Assembly (NCBI RefSeq): GCF_050268245.1
Contig: NZ_JBNNGK010000005.1
Span: 1 to 64,000, forward strand
Reading direction: 5' to 3'
Length of the DNA stretch: 64,000 nt
From: JBNNGK01 sp050268245
GTDB lineage: Bacteria > Pseudomonadota > Gammaproteobacteria > Enterobacterales > Enterobacteriaceae
The notes beneath the pieces were generated by a model that saw only the letters and a list, made by a program, of their open reading frames with translations, was not told where the DNA came from and searched no databases. Position numbers and translations under genes: made by a program. Shown in pieces: positions 43,916 to 52,410 of the stretch. Each line of letters starts with the position of its first letter. Position 1 is the stretch's first letter.

Positions 43916-44256
43916 TCGGTTATCTGTTGGTGCTGTTGGTCAGCCTGTTAACCTGTGCAGGTCAGCTCTGCCAGAAGCAGGCGACCCGCAGTGGGGAATT
44001 GCCCGCAGCTATGCGCCGCCGTCACGCGCTGCGTTGGCTGCTGCTGGCGCTACTGTTATTGGCATCGGGTATGGCATTGTGGCTCAGTGTGCTGCAACGG
44101 CTGCCGCTCAGCGTTGCTTATCCGATGCTTAGCCTGAATTTCGTGTTGGTAACGCTGGCGGCGCGCTGGCTGTTCAATGAGCCGACGACGCTGCGCCATT
44201 GGTGCGGCGTCGCCTCGATCATGCTGGGGATTTTTTTGATGAGTATCAATCCGTGA
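43912..44256 (+). CDS. arnE: Ara4N-lipid flippase subunit ArnE
   Basis: 114 residues, EmrE/SMR-like with four membrane segments; ends MLGIFLMSINP. Start ATG overlaps the arnT stop as ATGA. Pairs with ArnF to translocate undecaprenyl phosphate-Ara4N to the periplasmic face. Confidence 0.93.
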   Translation: MIGYLLVLLVSLLTCAGQLCQKQATRSGELPAAMRRRHALRWLLLALLLLASGMALWLSVLQRLPLSVAYPMLSLNFVLVTLAARWLFNEPTTLRHWCGVASIMLGIFLMSINP

Positions 44257-44642
44257 AAGGTTACGGTTGGGGCGCAGCGAGCATATTGCTAGTGACGTTG
44301 TCACAATTACTGATGAAATGGGGCATGATGCAGTTACCGCCGTTGTCACTTAATGACGTCAGCGTAACATTGTTGCGGCACTATCAGGTGCCATTGCTGG
44401 TGGTGAGCGGGGGAATCGGGGGCTATGCGCTGTCGATGCTGTGTTGGTTCTTCGCCTTACGTTGGCTGCCGCTGAGTTGCGCATACCCGTTGCTCAGTAT
44501 CAGTTATGCATTAGTGTATCTGGCGGCGGTCATGTTGCCGTGGTTCGCTGAGTCAGCAACCTATCTGAAAACGCTGGGCACACTCTGTATTCTATTTGGC
44601 GTTTGGTTGATTAACGCCGGTAAGGCGCAAGGTCATGGATAA
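44253..44642 (+). CDS. arnF: Ara4N-lipid flippase subunit ArnF
   Basis: 129 residues from the GTG at 44253, overlapping arnE by four bases (GTGA). Four membrane segments: GWGAASILLVTLSQLLMKWGM at the start and LGTLCILFGVWLINAG at the end. A longer frame upstream is inside arnE. Last gene of the operon. Confidence 0.93.
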   Translation: MKGYGWGAASILLVTLSQLLMKWGMMQLPPLSLNDVSVTLLRHYQVPLLVVSGGIGGYALSMLCWFFALRWLPLSCAYPLLSISYALVYLAAVMLPWFAESATYLKTLGTLCILFGVWLINAGKAQGHG

Positions 44643-44845
44643 CGGTGCTAAACGCCAGCGCTAAACCTGCGGCGGCCAAGCCCCTGTCGATGAGATAAGG
44701 GGGCAAAACAACCTATAGAAAATGCCCGTTCGCTATTAACGTCACGACATGCTTTCACCATGCTTGCCTTTTTCCTCTCTGTGGGGATAAATTACCTGCA
44801 ACAGCATAAACATGCAGCGACATATACAATAAAGGGATAGGAAGG

Positions 44846-45304
44846 ATGCGCACACTATTCTTGTTGGTCAGCCTGGTTTTGGTTGGTTGCAGTAGTCACG
44901 CCCCTCCGCCTAGCGGAAAGCTGGCAGACTCTATCGTGGTTGTGGCGCAATTAAATGAACAGCTTCGTCAATGGCACGGTACGCCATACCGTTATGGCGG
45001 ATTGGATCGCGGCGGTGTCGATTGTTCTGGCTTCGTATACCGTACTTTCCGCGATCGCTTCGACATGCAATTGCCGCGTTCAACGGAAGATCAAACCGAG
45101 TTAGGGGCGAAAGTGTCCCGCGATGAGTTATTGCCCGGGGATTTGGTATTTTTTAAAACCGGAGCGGGCGGTAGTGGCCTACACGTTGGCATTTATGACA
45201 CCAACGATCAATTTATTCATGCATCAACCAGCCGCGGCGTGATCCGTTCTTCTCTCAATAATGTCTATTGGAAAAAGGTGTATTGGCAAGCGCGGCGTAT
45301 TTAA
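44846..45304 (+). CDS. nlpC: NlpC/P60 peptidoglycan hydrolase lipoprotein NlpC
   Basis: 152 residues. Lipobox LVGC with Cys15. Papain-like triad: Cys60 in VDCSGF, His113 in LHVGIY and His125 in FIHAS. A DL-endopeptidase class that cuts peptide stems. In E. coli nlpC lies between btuD and ydiV; here arn separates it from btuD, and a chitinase insert and lplA separate it from ydiV. Confidence 0.93.
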   Translation: MRTLFLLVSLVLVGCSSHAPPPSGKLADSIVVVAQLNEQLRQWHGTPYRYGGLDRGGVDCSGFVYRTFRDRFDMQLPRSTEDQTELGAKVSRDELLPGDLVFFKTGAGGSGLHVGIYDTNDQFIHASTSRGVIRSSLNNVYWKKVYWQARRI

Positions 45305-45331
45305 TCACGTGCCCTTTTAGGTAAGCTAACC

Positions 45332-45380
45332 TGTTGTTTTCGATATAATGGCAGCATGTTATTTTAGTGATGGGCAGCAT
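45332..45380 (+). repeat. Displaced copy of the lplA leader
   Basis: Bases 45332-45365 match 47612-47645 with two substitutions, including a perfect TATAAT (45344-45349). Weaker similarity continues to 45380, the equivalent of the lplA start codon. The true lplA leader is the second copy. Confidence 0.85.
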
Positions 45381-45417
45381 ATAGAGTACTTGAGCGTTCT
45401 CCATGAATGGTGCAGTC

Positions 45418-45445
45418 AAAAAAGGTCGCGAAAGCGGCCTTTTTT
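45418..45445 (+). terminator. Terminator downstream of the displaced lplA leader
   Basis: A6, GGTCGC (45424-45429), GAAA, GCGGCC (45434-45439), T6. Strong. With the TATAAT at 45344 it would bound a transcript of about 90 bases. Confidence 0.85.
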
Positions 45446-45552
45446 AGTCGTATTGATTTAATATCCCTCTGTTTTTCGATTAAATAATGTAGTCGTTGGA
45501 GTATATATTCTGCTGTGCACGGACTGTACAATAGCTTAACGGTAGCGTGATA

Positions 45553-45771
45553 ATGATAAGCCGTGAAAATAATATAATTACAGTGGATTATGATGAAAGT
45601 TACTCCGCCCCGTTATTACTGTGCGACAGACCTCATTATATGCGGATCTTCTTCGCCACTGGTCATGTTAAGGAAACTCAAAAAGAGGCGATTGAGTTTC
45701 CTAATCATAAAAGATATTTTCACCAGAATAAGCATTTGCTGTACTACACTTTATCGCGAGCTTTGCGGTGA
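45553..45771 (+). CDS. Hypothetical small protein in the chitinase insert
   Basis: Possible 72-residue product beginning MISRENNIITVDYDESYSA. Not recognised. Ribosome site is poor and a second frame (45590-45778) overlaps it. The DNA is conspicuously AT-rich, unlike the backbone. Could be a fragment; coding status is uncertain. Confidence 0.3.
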   Translation: MISRENNIITVDYDESYSAPLLLCDRPHYMRIFFATGHVKETQKEAIEFPNHKRYFHQNKHLLYYTLSRALR

Positions 45772-45838
45772 AAATTAGCAATGACTCATAACCAATAAGT
45801 TTCCCGTATAATAATTACCATTGAGAATGGAGATAGTG

Positions 45839-47425
45839 ATGAAACTGAAATCCGTGATTAACCCATTCAGTGCCGCCCTACTGACAGCCACAATTTGTAC
45901 GCAGGCAATTGCTACACAGCCTGAGATTAGCGCCTATTACCTCTCTGGCCCTGCAGCGCCCGTAGGAGAAAAATCTTGGTATGCTAGTCTGGATAATTTG
46001 GAGAAGATGACTGATAGCATTGAAAATAATAAATCCCCCTTTAATTTATTGGTTATTTCATTTGTCCAACCTTCATTAGTGAAATATGAGCCAAACTCAC
46101 TGGCTAATACGGGGTTATTTGGTTACGTCTATGATACAAAGGCCCAATCAAAAAATTTAGCCAAGAATGAACAAGCAAAAACAGATTTTGTACGTCTGAA
46201 AAATATTATCGGTCGATTAAAAAATAATAAAATTGACGTCTATATTGCTGTAGGTGGTTGGAATTTCAGCTGTGCCCCAGAGATTTATGATGCCACTACG
46301 GGCAAAGTTGATGCCTGTGGCAACGAAAAAGATGCAGTGTATGACACTTTCCCGAATCCAATGGCTGCTAGTCAAATCCCGCGTTCAGAATTTGAGAGTA
46401 AAATTATCGGCGCTGAGGCGGATAAGGCTTATCACGCGTTGGTCAGTCTGGCTAAAGATCTGGGGGCAACAGGGATTGACGTTGATTATGAAGAATTCTG
46501 GCACGCGGATATCAATGCCAAACAGTGGAAACTGACACCCGATACGATTGGAAACGCCCCCGAACATAATTTCGAGAACCTCACTACTGCCCAGTTAATG
46601 GACAAAGGGGGGATCGGTAGTGGCGGAGGTGACAATGTTTACGATGACAATATGAAGATCGTAGCAGGTGCTGAAAAACTCCCTCGCGCAATGCCATTTA
46701 CGATTGATAAATTCAACGCTATCTTGAAGTCGATTTATAAAGCTGCTGATGAGATTGCCCCTGAGCTTAAAATCAGTACCGCAGCCCCTGCCGTGGGTGG
46801 CCTGCCCAATATGGCCGCCAACTACGGCACTGTAGCCACTAATGCAGATGTCTATGGTGGAGCGTGGTGGGGAGGCAATTTGTATGGTCTGATCTATAAC
46901 ACCGCGCTACTGTATCCTGAGAGTATTGATCGCCTGAATCACATTGGTGTGATGTCATATGACCTTGATGAAAAGGATTGCGGTAGTGATTCTGAAATCC
47001 CTTGCGACCTGCCAGGTCAAGTTGGTTTCTACATGGGGCAATATCAGAATTGGCTGAAATCCGTTAACAAAACGGCCTCTCATCATACGCTGGTCAAAGG
47101 CGCTAAAAACTGGGCCGCAGCTTCTATTCAGCCACAGCGTTTACTTATCAAACCACCGATCACTGTGGGCTTTGAAGTCGGAAAGCCGGCGACCGGTAAT
47201 CTGACTCTGACTCATGCAGATCTGAACGCGATTGTTGATCAAACGGTTAAATACAGCCCCACAGGCATCATTATGTGGGATCTGTTTAAAGATCTACGCC
47301 ATGATGGTGGAAACTGGCAGCCAGATTGGGCAACACCTAATGATGTGTTAACAACGGTTTGCGAAAAAATGGGTCTGCAAGGTGCAGAGTACAACTGTGC
47401 AAGCAGTGTTCCAGGGAAAAAATAA
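45839..47425 (+). CDS. Secreted family-18 chitinase-like glycoside hydrolase
   Basis: 528 residues from the ATG at 45839 with GGAG 8 bases upstream. Signal peptide of about 26 residues (cut near QAIA). GH18 landmarks: VYIAVGGWNFS near 134-144, and TGIDVDYE at 211-218 with catalytic Glu218; the usual first Asp of DxxDxDxE is Thr211. A long insertion with EHNFENLTTAQLMDKGGIG follows, then VMSYDLDE. No separate carbohydrate-binding module is evident. Substrate is presumably chitin or another GlcNAc polymer. AT-rich codon use and repeat-bounded flanks indicate acquisition by transfer. Confidence 0.82.
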   Translation: MKLKSVINPFSAALLTATICTQAIATQPEISAYYLSGPAAPVGEKSWYASLDNLEKMTDSIENNKSPFNLLVISFVQPSLVKYEPNSLANTGLFGYVYDTKAQSKNLAKNEQAKTDFVRLKNIIGRLKNNKIDVYIAVGGWNFSCAPEIYDATTGKVDACGNEKDAVYDTFPNPMAASQIPRSEFESKIIGAEADKAYHALVSLAKDLGATGIDVDYEEFWHADINAKQWKLTPDTIGNAPEHNFENLTTAQLMDKGGIGSGGGDNVYDDNMKIVAGAEKLPRAMPFTIDKFNAILKSIYKAADEIAPELKISTAAPAVGGLPNMAANYGTVATNADVYGGAWWGGNLYGLIYNTALLYPESIDRLNHIGVMSYDLDEKDCGSDSEIPCDLPGQVGFYMGQYQNWLKSVNKTASHHTLVKGAKNWAAASIQPQRLLIKPPITVGFEVGKPATGNLTLTHADLNAIVDQTVKYSPTGIIMWDLFKDLRHDGGNWQPDWATPNDVLTTVCEKMGLQGAEYNCASSVPGKK

Positions 47426-47489
47426 GGTTCTGTTGCTTAACGGTGACAAGCCATCAAAAGAGGCGCTGTTGATAATTTATCAGGTGCGC

Positions 47490-47608
47490 CGTAAAACCCC
47501 CGTCCTTCAGGGCGGGGATATAAGGCGCGTTTTTCCGACTAACTTGGTGTTTGCTGCTGCTCGATGTATTGCTGGATGAGCGATATTGGCGCACCACCGC
47601 AACTACTT
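47490..47608 (-). mobile_element. IS200/IS605-family remnant
   Basis: The last 22 codons or so of a TnpA transposase run on the minus strand (47539-47608): SSCGGAPISLIQQYIEQQQ then TPS and stop. The element end follows: a CCCCGTCC / GGGCGGGG hairpin with TTCA loop at 47498-47517, the subterminal structure of this family. Nothing else of the element survives. It abuts the second lplA-leader repeat. Confidence 0.85.
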
Positions 47609-47611
47609 GCC

Positions 47612-47661
47612 CGTTGTTTTCGATATAATGGCAGCCTGTTATTTTTTCAGTGGTGTCTACC
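47612..47661 (+). promoter_or_regulatory. lplA promoter and leader (second repeat copy)
   Basis: Contains TATAAT at 47624-47629, about 33 bases before the lplA ATG. I could not identify a good -35. The element is duplicated at 45332-45380. Confidence 0.65.
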
Positions 47662-48675
47662 ATGTCTGATTTACGTCTCTTGATTTCCGACTCGTACGAT
47701 CCTTGGTTCAATCTGGCGGTAGAAGAATGTATCTTCCGCGAGATGAACGCACAAAAAATTCTGTTCTTGTGGCGCAACGCAGAAACGGTGGTGATCGGCC
47801 AGTCGCAGAATCCGTGGAAAGAGTGCAACACGCGGCGTATGGAACAGGATGGTATCCGGCTGGCGCGGCGCAGTAGCGGAGGTGGGGCAGTGTTTCACGA
47901 TTTGGGCAATACGTGTTTTACCTTTATGGCGGGGAAACCGGGTTACGACAAAACGGTATCGACCGGAATCATTTTGCATGCGTTATCGACATTAGGGATC
48001 AACGCAAGCGCCTCAGGCCGTAATGATCTGGTGATCGACACCGCCGACGGTATACGCAAAATATCGGGTTCGGCCTACCGCGAAACCCAAGATCGCGGTT
48101 TCCATCACGGTACGCTGTTGCTCAATGCCGATCTCAACCGCTTGGCGGATTATCTCAATCCCGATCCGAAAAAGCTGCAAGCGAAAGGCATCACTTCCGT
48201 GCGTTCACGCGTTGCCAATTTGGCGGAATACGTACCGGGCCTGACCCATCAGCAGGTATGCGAGGCTATCGCTCAGGCCTTTTTTGACTATTACGGCAGT
48301 AGTGTGCAACCGGAAGTGATTTCCCCAGATGTCTTACCTGATTTGACGCATTTTGCAGAACAGTTTGAAAAACAAAGCAGCTGGCAATGGAATTTCGGTA
48401 AAGCGCCCGCGTTTAGCCATTTACTCAACACGCGTTTTGTCTGGGGCGGCGTGGACATCTTCTTTGATGTCGAGCACGGGGCCATTAGCCGGGCACAAAT
48501 TTTCACCGATAGTCTGCACCCGGCACCGTTACAACAATTGGCAACGTTGTTGGTTGGCTGCGGGTATCGTAGCGAAGCCGTCACGGCCTGCTGCCAACGC
48601 GTTATTGCGGGTTATCCTGAGCAGTCGGCGGAACTGACCGAGTTAGCCCAGTGGCTGAATGACGTCATTAAATGA
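47662..48675 (+). CDS. lplA: Lipoate-protein ligase A
   Basis: 337 residues, close to the E. coli 338. Attaches free lipoate (via lipoyl-AMP) to E2 and GcvH proteins. Lipoate-binding RRSSGGGAVFHDLGNTCFTF near 69-88, lysine in KISGSAYRE near 130-140, and a C-terminal accessory domain from about 250. Start MSDLRLLISDSYDPWFNLAVEE at 47662. In E. coli lplA lies elsewhere, so this locus is a lineage-specific place. Confidence 0.95.
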   Translation: MSDLRLLISDSYDPWFNLAVEECIFREMNAQKILFLWRNAETVVIGQSQNPWKECNTRRMEQDGIRLARRSSGGGAVFHDLGNTCFTFMAGKPGYDKTVSTGIILHALSTLGINASASGRNDLVIDTADGIRKISGSAYRETQDRGFHHGTLLLNADLNRLADYLNPDPKKLQAKGITSVRSRVANLAEYVPGLTHQQVCEAIAQAFFDYYGSSVQPEVISPDVLPDLTHFAEQFEKQSSWQWNFGKAPAFSHLLNTRFVWGGVDIFFDVEHGAISRAQIFTDSLHPAPLQQLATLLVGCGYRSEAVTACCQRVIAGYPEQSAELTELAQWLNDVIK

Positions 48676-49102
48676 CCATTGCTGTCGATCTCAATAATTA
48701 ACCGCGCGTTTTTATTGAATTCAATCGCGGGAATAAACAGAGAAATAGGGGTGTAATCAGATGACACCCCTTTCCTATTGAGCGAATGAAAAATAATACT
48801 CGGTTAGGGATCGCTGATGATACGTAGTTTTTTTCTACAAAAACAACAACGCTAAGTTAAATTAATAGCATAGTTATATTACTTAAGTTAAATGCTTAGC
48901 ATAAAAACGGTTTTATGAATGAGTCTACTTTAAGTAATCTTATTTATTGATACCAAAAGATTCGCGTAGGGTTTCAATCCATCAATTAAAACCCTTTTCT
49001 ATAGGTAATTGCATTGATAATCCCGATTAATATCGCAGGTATTGATCGGTAAAATATATTGATATACGATGAGATGCTCGCCATTTGCCCTCTGGCATTA
49101 AA
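48676..49102. other. AT-rich intergenic region with terminator
   Basis: 427 bases. GGGGTGT (48748-48754) and ACACCCC (48764-48770) followed by TTT form a terminator-like hairpin about 75 bases after lplA. Beyond it a strongly AT-rich leader (48830-49000) precedes ydiV. No ORF of note. Confidence 0.55.
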
Positions 49103-49837
49103 ATGAAAATTCAATTTGAAGCTGACTTTATTAGTCGCTATGTTTTCCAACCGATTTATTCAATGGATGGTCGGTTGTTAGCGTTAGAAATCTTAAGCCG
49201 TTTCAATAGCCTTGATGGTGATCTGGTTATGCCGATCGAAATCGGCATTCATTTACTCGACCCGTTACAAAAGATTGAGTTATTTAATGAACAATTGCTG
49301 TTAGTGGAACAGTATGCGTTGTGGTTTGTTGAGCATCAGGTGTTATTGAGTATCCCCATCGAAGAGGATGTAGTGGATGGCATCCTAAGTGATGCAGTTT
49401 TACGGCAACGTTTACGGCAATTACCTTTTATTGTGTTAGGCATCAGTGAAGCGTTTACTCAGCTTTCCGCTGGAAAAAATAATAAAAAAATCAGTCGACT
49501 GAGTGAAGTGTTTACCTTATGGCTGAACAATTTCGGTTCCGGTAAGGCGACGTTGAATGGGTTATACGACGGTTTGTTTGACTACGTAAAAATAGATAAA
49601 CATTTTTACTGGCGGCTGTTTGCACAACAGGGGCATGACGTCATGTTCGATTCGTTATTGAAGAATATTAATTTACTCTGTCGAGGGGTGATCGTTACCG
49701 GAATAGAGAATAGATTGTATTTGAATAAACTACGTTACGCTGGCATTTATGGTCTGCAAGGGGGGATATGGCCCAGTATTAATGTGGATAATTTGGACGT
49801 ACTGTGCGCTGTACCGGATGAATTTAAAAAATATTAA
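49103..49837 (+). CDS. ydiV: Degenerate EAL-domain protein, YdiV/RflP-like
   Basis: 244 residues from the ATG at 49103. EAL fold with the signature altered to ALEILSRF (Glu29) and other metal ligands missing, so it is unlikely to degrade cyclic di-GMP. Length and place next to selO match E. coli YdiV (237 aa), which binds FlhD and blocks flagellar gene activation. LNNFGSGKATLNGLYDGLFDYVKIDKHF near 155-180 and LQGGIWP near the end align with YdiV. Anti-FlhDC role is inferred from synteny and family. Confidence 0.8.
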   Translation: MKIQFEADFISRYVFQPIYSMDGRLLALEILSRFNSLDGDLVMPIEIGIHLLDPLQKIELFNEQLLLVEQYALWFVEHQVLLSIPIEEDVVDGILSDAVLRQRLRQLPFIVLGISEAFTQLSAGKNNKKISRLSEVFTLWLNNFGSGKATLNGLYDGLFDYVKIDKHFYWRLFAQQGHDVMFDSLLKNINLLCRGVIVTGIENRLYLNKLRYAGIYGLQGGIWPSINVDNLDVLCAVPDEFKKY

Positions 49838-49844
49838 TAATTGC

Positions 49845-49969
49845 TATACCCAAGATAATTCGAGTTGCTTGTAGGCAGCAACTGAATGAGTCCCTGGGAG
49901 AATAGCCAATATGAGACTAGGTGAAAGAAGGCAGCTAACACTCAAGCAACTTGAAGTATGAAGGGTATA
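49845..49969. repeat. ERIC element
   Basis: 125 bp running from TATACCCAAGATAATTCGAG to AACTTGAAGTATGAAGGGTA, the familiar enterobacterial intergenic repeat with complementary ends. Lies between ydiV and selO. Confidence 0.9.
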
Positions 49970-50088
49970 TAAGCGCCGATTCTTTTTGCCGCCGTTAGTC
50001 GCCGAGTGTGCAGACGGCGGCTTTTCCCTGCATTTCATCCGTGTTAATCAGTACGTTCTGGCTCTACACTACGATGAACGGAGGGCCT

Positions 50089-51531
50089 ATGCCGCAGTTC
50101 GAAAATGCCTATCACCAGCAATTGCCTGGTTTTTATACTGAATTATCCCCAACGCCGCTGGAAGGTGCGCGTTTGCTGTATCACAGCGAACCACTGGCGC
50201 GTGAGCTTGGGCTGGATGAAAGCCTGTTTACGCCGGAAAATACGCCGATATGGGCGGGGGAGCGTCTGCTCCCGGGGATGCGCCCGCTGGCGCAGGTCTA
50301 CAGCGGCCATCAGTTTGGCGTCTGGGCGGGGCAGTTAGGCGACGGCCGCGGCCTGTTGCTTGGCGAACAGCGCTTGCCGGATGGCCGCAGTATGGATTGG
50401 CACCTCAAAGGTGCGGGATTGACGCCGTATTCCCGCATGGGGGACGGCCGTGCTGTGTTGCGTTCGGTCGTGCGTGAGTTTTTGGCTTCGGAAGCCATGC
50501 ATCATCTGGGGATCGCGACCACACGCGCGCTGACGATTGTCACCAGTGAACAACCGGTGTTTCGTGAACAGCCGGAGCGGGGAGCGATGTTACTTCGGGT
50601 GGCGGAAAGCCATGTGCGTTTCGGTCACTTCGAACATTACTATTACCGTCATCAGCCCGAGCAAGTTCAGCAACTTGCAGACTTTGTTATCGACCGGCAC
50701 TGGCCACAATGGAACGATGTGGCTGATAAATATGAGCGGTGGTTTACCGATGTGGTCGAGCGTACCGCGCATCTTATCGCCGCTTGGCAGACCGTCGGTT
50801 TCGCTCACGGTGTAATGAATACTGACAACATGTCGATCCTGGGGATCACCATGGATTATGGGCCCTACGGATTTTTAGATGATTATCAGCCGGGATATAT
50901 CTGCAATCATTCGGATCATCAAGGGCGTTATGCCTTCGACAATCAACCGGCGGTAGCACTGTGGAATCTGCATCGTTTGGCGCAGAGCTTATCGGGTTTA
51001 ATGACCACTGAGCAGTTGACGTCCGCTTTGGCTGCCTATGAACCGGCGCTGATGCGTGCCTTCGGCGACAAAATGCGCGCCAAACTCGGGTTCTTTACTC
51101 AGGCCAAGGAGGACAACGATCTGCTCACTGGTCTACTGGGGTTAATGACTGCAGAGGGGCGCGACTATACCCGAACCTTTAGGCTGTTGAGTGAGGTTGA
51201 ACAGCAACAAGCGCAATCGCCCTTGCGCGATGAGTTTATTAACCGTGATGCGTTTGACCAGTGGTATCAGCAATACCGTCAACGTTTACAGCAAGAGCAG
51301 ATCAGTGACGCGCAGCGACAGCAGGCGATGAAGGCGGTAAACCCTAAGCTGATCTTGCGTAATTATCTGGCGCAGGAAGCGATAGAAGCTGCTGAGCAGG
51401 ACGATATTAGTAAGTTGACGCGGTTGCATCAGGCGCTATTGAAACCGTTTGACGACGATCCGCGCTACGATGATTTAGCCGCGCTGCCGCCAGACTGGGG
51501 CAAGCATTTGGCGATATCCTGCTCAAGCTGA
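50089..51531 (+). CDS. selO: Protein adenylyltransferase SelO
   Basis: 480 residues from the ATG at 50089 (GGAGG upstream), close to E. coli YdiU/SelO (478). Pseudokinase fold that transfers AMP to Ser/Thr/Tyr of redox proteins. Visible: SGHQFGVWAGQLGDGRGLLLGE near 70-90, HLKGAGLTPYSRMGDGRAVLRS near 105-125 and GVMNTDNMSILGITMDYGPYGFLDDY near 243-268. Ends CSS; no selenocysteine codon. Confidence 0.96.
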   Translation: MPQFENAYHQQLPGFYTELSPTPLEGARLLYHSEPLARELGLDESLFTPENTPIWAGERLLPGMRPLAQVYSGHQFGVWAGQLGDGRGLLLGEQRLPDGRSMDWHLKGAGLTPYSRMGDGRAVLRSVVREFLASEAMHHLGIATTRALTIVTSEQPVFREQPERGAMLLRVAESHVRFGHFEHYYYRHQPEQVQQLADFVIDRHWPQWNDVADKYERWFTDVVERTAHLIAAWQTVGFAHGVMNTDNMSILGITMDYGPYGFLDDYQPGYICNHSDHQGRYAFDNQPAVALWNLHRLAQSLSGLMTTEQLTSALAAYEPALMRAFGDKMRAKLGFFTQAKEDNDLLTGLLGLMTAEGRDYTRTFRLLSEVEQQQAQSPLRDEFINRDAFDQWYQQYRQRLQQEQISDAQRQQAMKAVNPKLILRNYLAQEAIEAAEQDDISKLTRLHQALLKPFDDDPRYDDLAALPPDWGKHLAISCSS

Positions 51532-51621
51532 ACGATAGCGGCGCTTCTCCCTCAGCGCCGTTAGCATCGTGTTACTGTTTGGCAGGCTAGGCGATCTAGA
51601 AACGCCATGAGAGTCGCGTCG

Positions 51622-52410
51622 CTATTGGCGTAAAAACACCTGCGGCAAGTCGGCGGTTTCTGGGTGGGGCATAACGGCTAAGTCTGCCTGATACCATCGG
51701 GTGAGGATCTCTGTTTGCAATACCTCAGCGGGAGTGCCGCTCGCCACCAGACACCCTTGATGCATCAGTAAAATACGGTCAGCATACAGCGCGGCCAGAT
51801 TAAGATCGTGTAATACACAACATACCGCCAGCGGTTGTTGGCGGGTGAGTGAACGCAACAAGCGCAAGGTATGTTGCTGGTGGTACAGATCGAGCGCAGA
51901 AGTGGGTTCATCAAGAAATAGCCAACGCGGTGCAGGATCAGGTTGCCACAGCTGTGCCAATACCCGAGCCAACTGGACGCGTTGCTGTTCGCCGCCGGAC
52001 AGTTGGCGATAATCACGCGATGCCAGACTGAGGCAATCGGTCTGTTGCATCACCTGTTGTAATGCTTGCTGTAAATCACGTTTGCCATGCGGTGCTCGAC
52101 CCATGGCGATCACCTCTTCGACGCTGAATGGAAACGCCAAGTGACTGTGTTGTCGCATTACCGCCCGCACTTTGGCTAATTGCAGCGCTTCCCACTGTTC
52201 CAATGGACGCTCGAGCAATCGACATTCGCCGTAGGCAGGGGATAAGTAGCCGGTTAGCAGCCGAAGCAAGGTCGATTTACCGGCACCGTTTGGCCCGATA
52301 ATCGCCACTAACTCACCGCTGGTGAGCGTCATTGAAACGTCATGGATGATGCGACGCGAACCGAGGGTGTAACGAAGTTGTTGTGCCGTCAGACGGGCGC
52401 GCTTATCCAT
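51622..52410 (-). CDS. hmuV: Haemin ABC transporter ATPase HmuV
   Basis: 262 residues. Walker A GPNGAGKST, signature LSGGEQQRVQLARVLAQL, Walker B RWLFLDEPTSALD, switch His in LHDLN. Last gene of hmuRSTUV; start overlaps hmuU by eight bases. Drives haem import with HmuU. Confidence 0.94.
   Translation of the reverse strand: MDKRARLTAQQLRYTLGSRRIIHDVSMTLTSGELVAIIGPNGAGKSTLLRLLTGYLSPAYGECRLLERPLEQWEALQLAKVRAVMRQHSHLAFPFSVEEVIAMGRAPHGKRDLQQALQQVMQQTDCLSLASRDYRQLSGGEQQRVQLARVLAQLWQPDPAPRWLFLDEPTSALDLYHQQHTLRLLRSLTRQQPLAVCCVLHDLNLAALYADRILLMHQGCLVASGTPAEVLQTEILTRWYQADLAVMPHPETADLPQVFLRQ

Noticed and set aside
49103..49837. Active cyclic di-GMP phosphodiesterase
   Set aside because: The EAL signature and metal ligands are degenerate; synteny supports YdiV.
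51520..51531. Selenocysteine (TGA) in SelO
   Set aside because: The C-terminus reads CSS with TGC and an ordinary stop, as in bacterial SelO generally.
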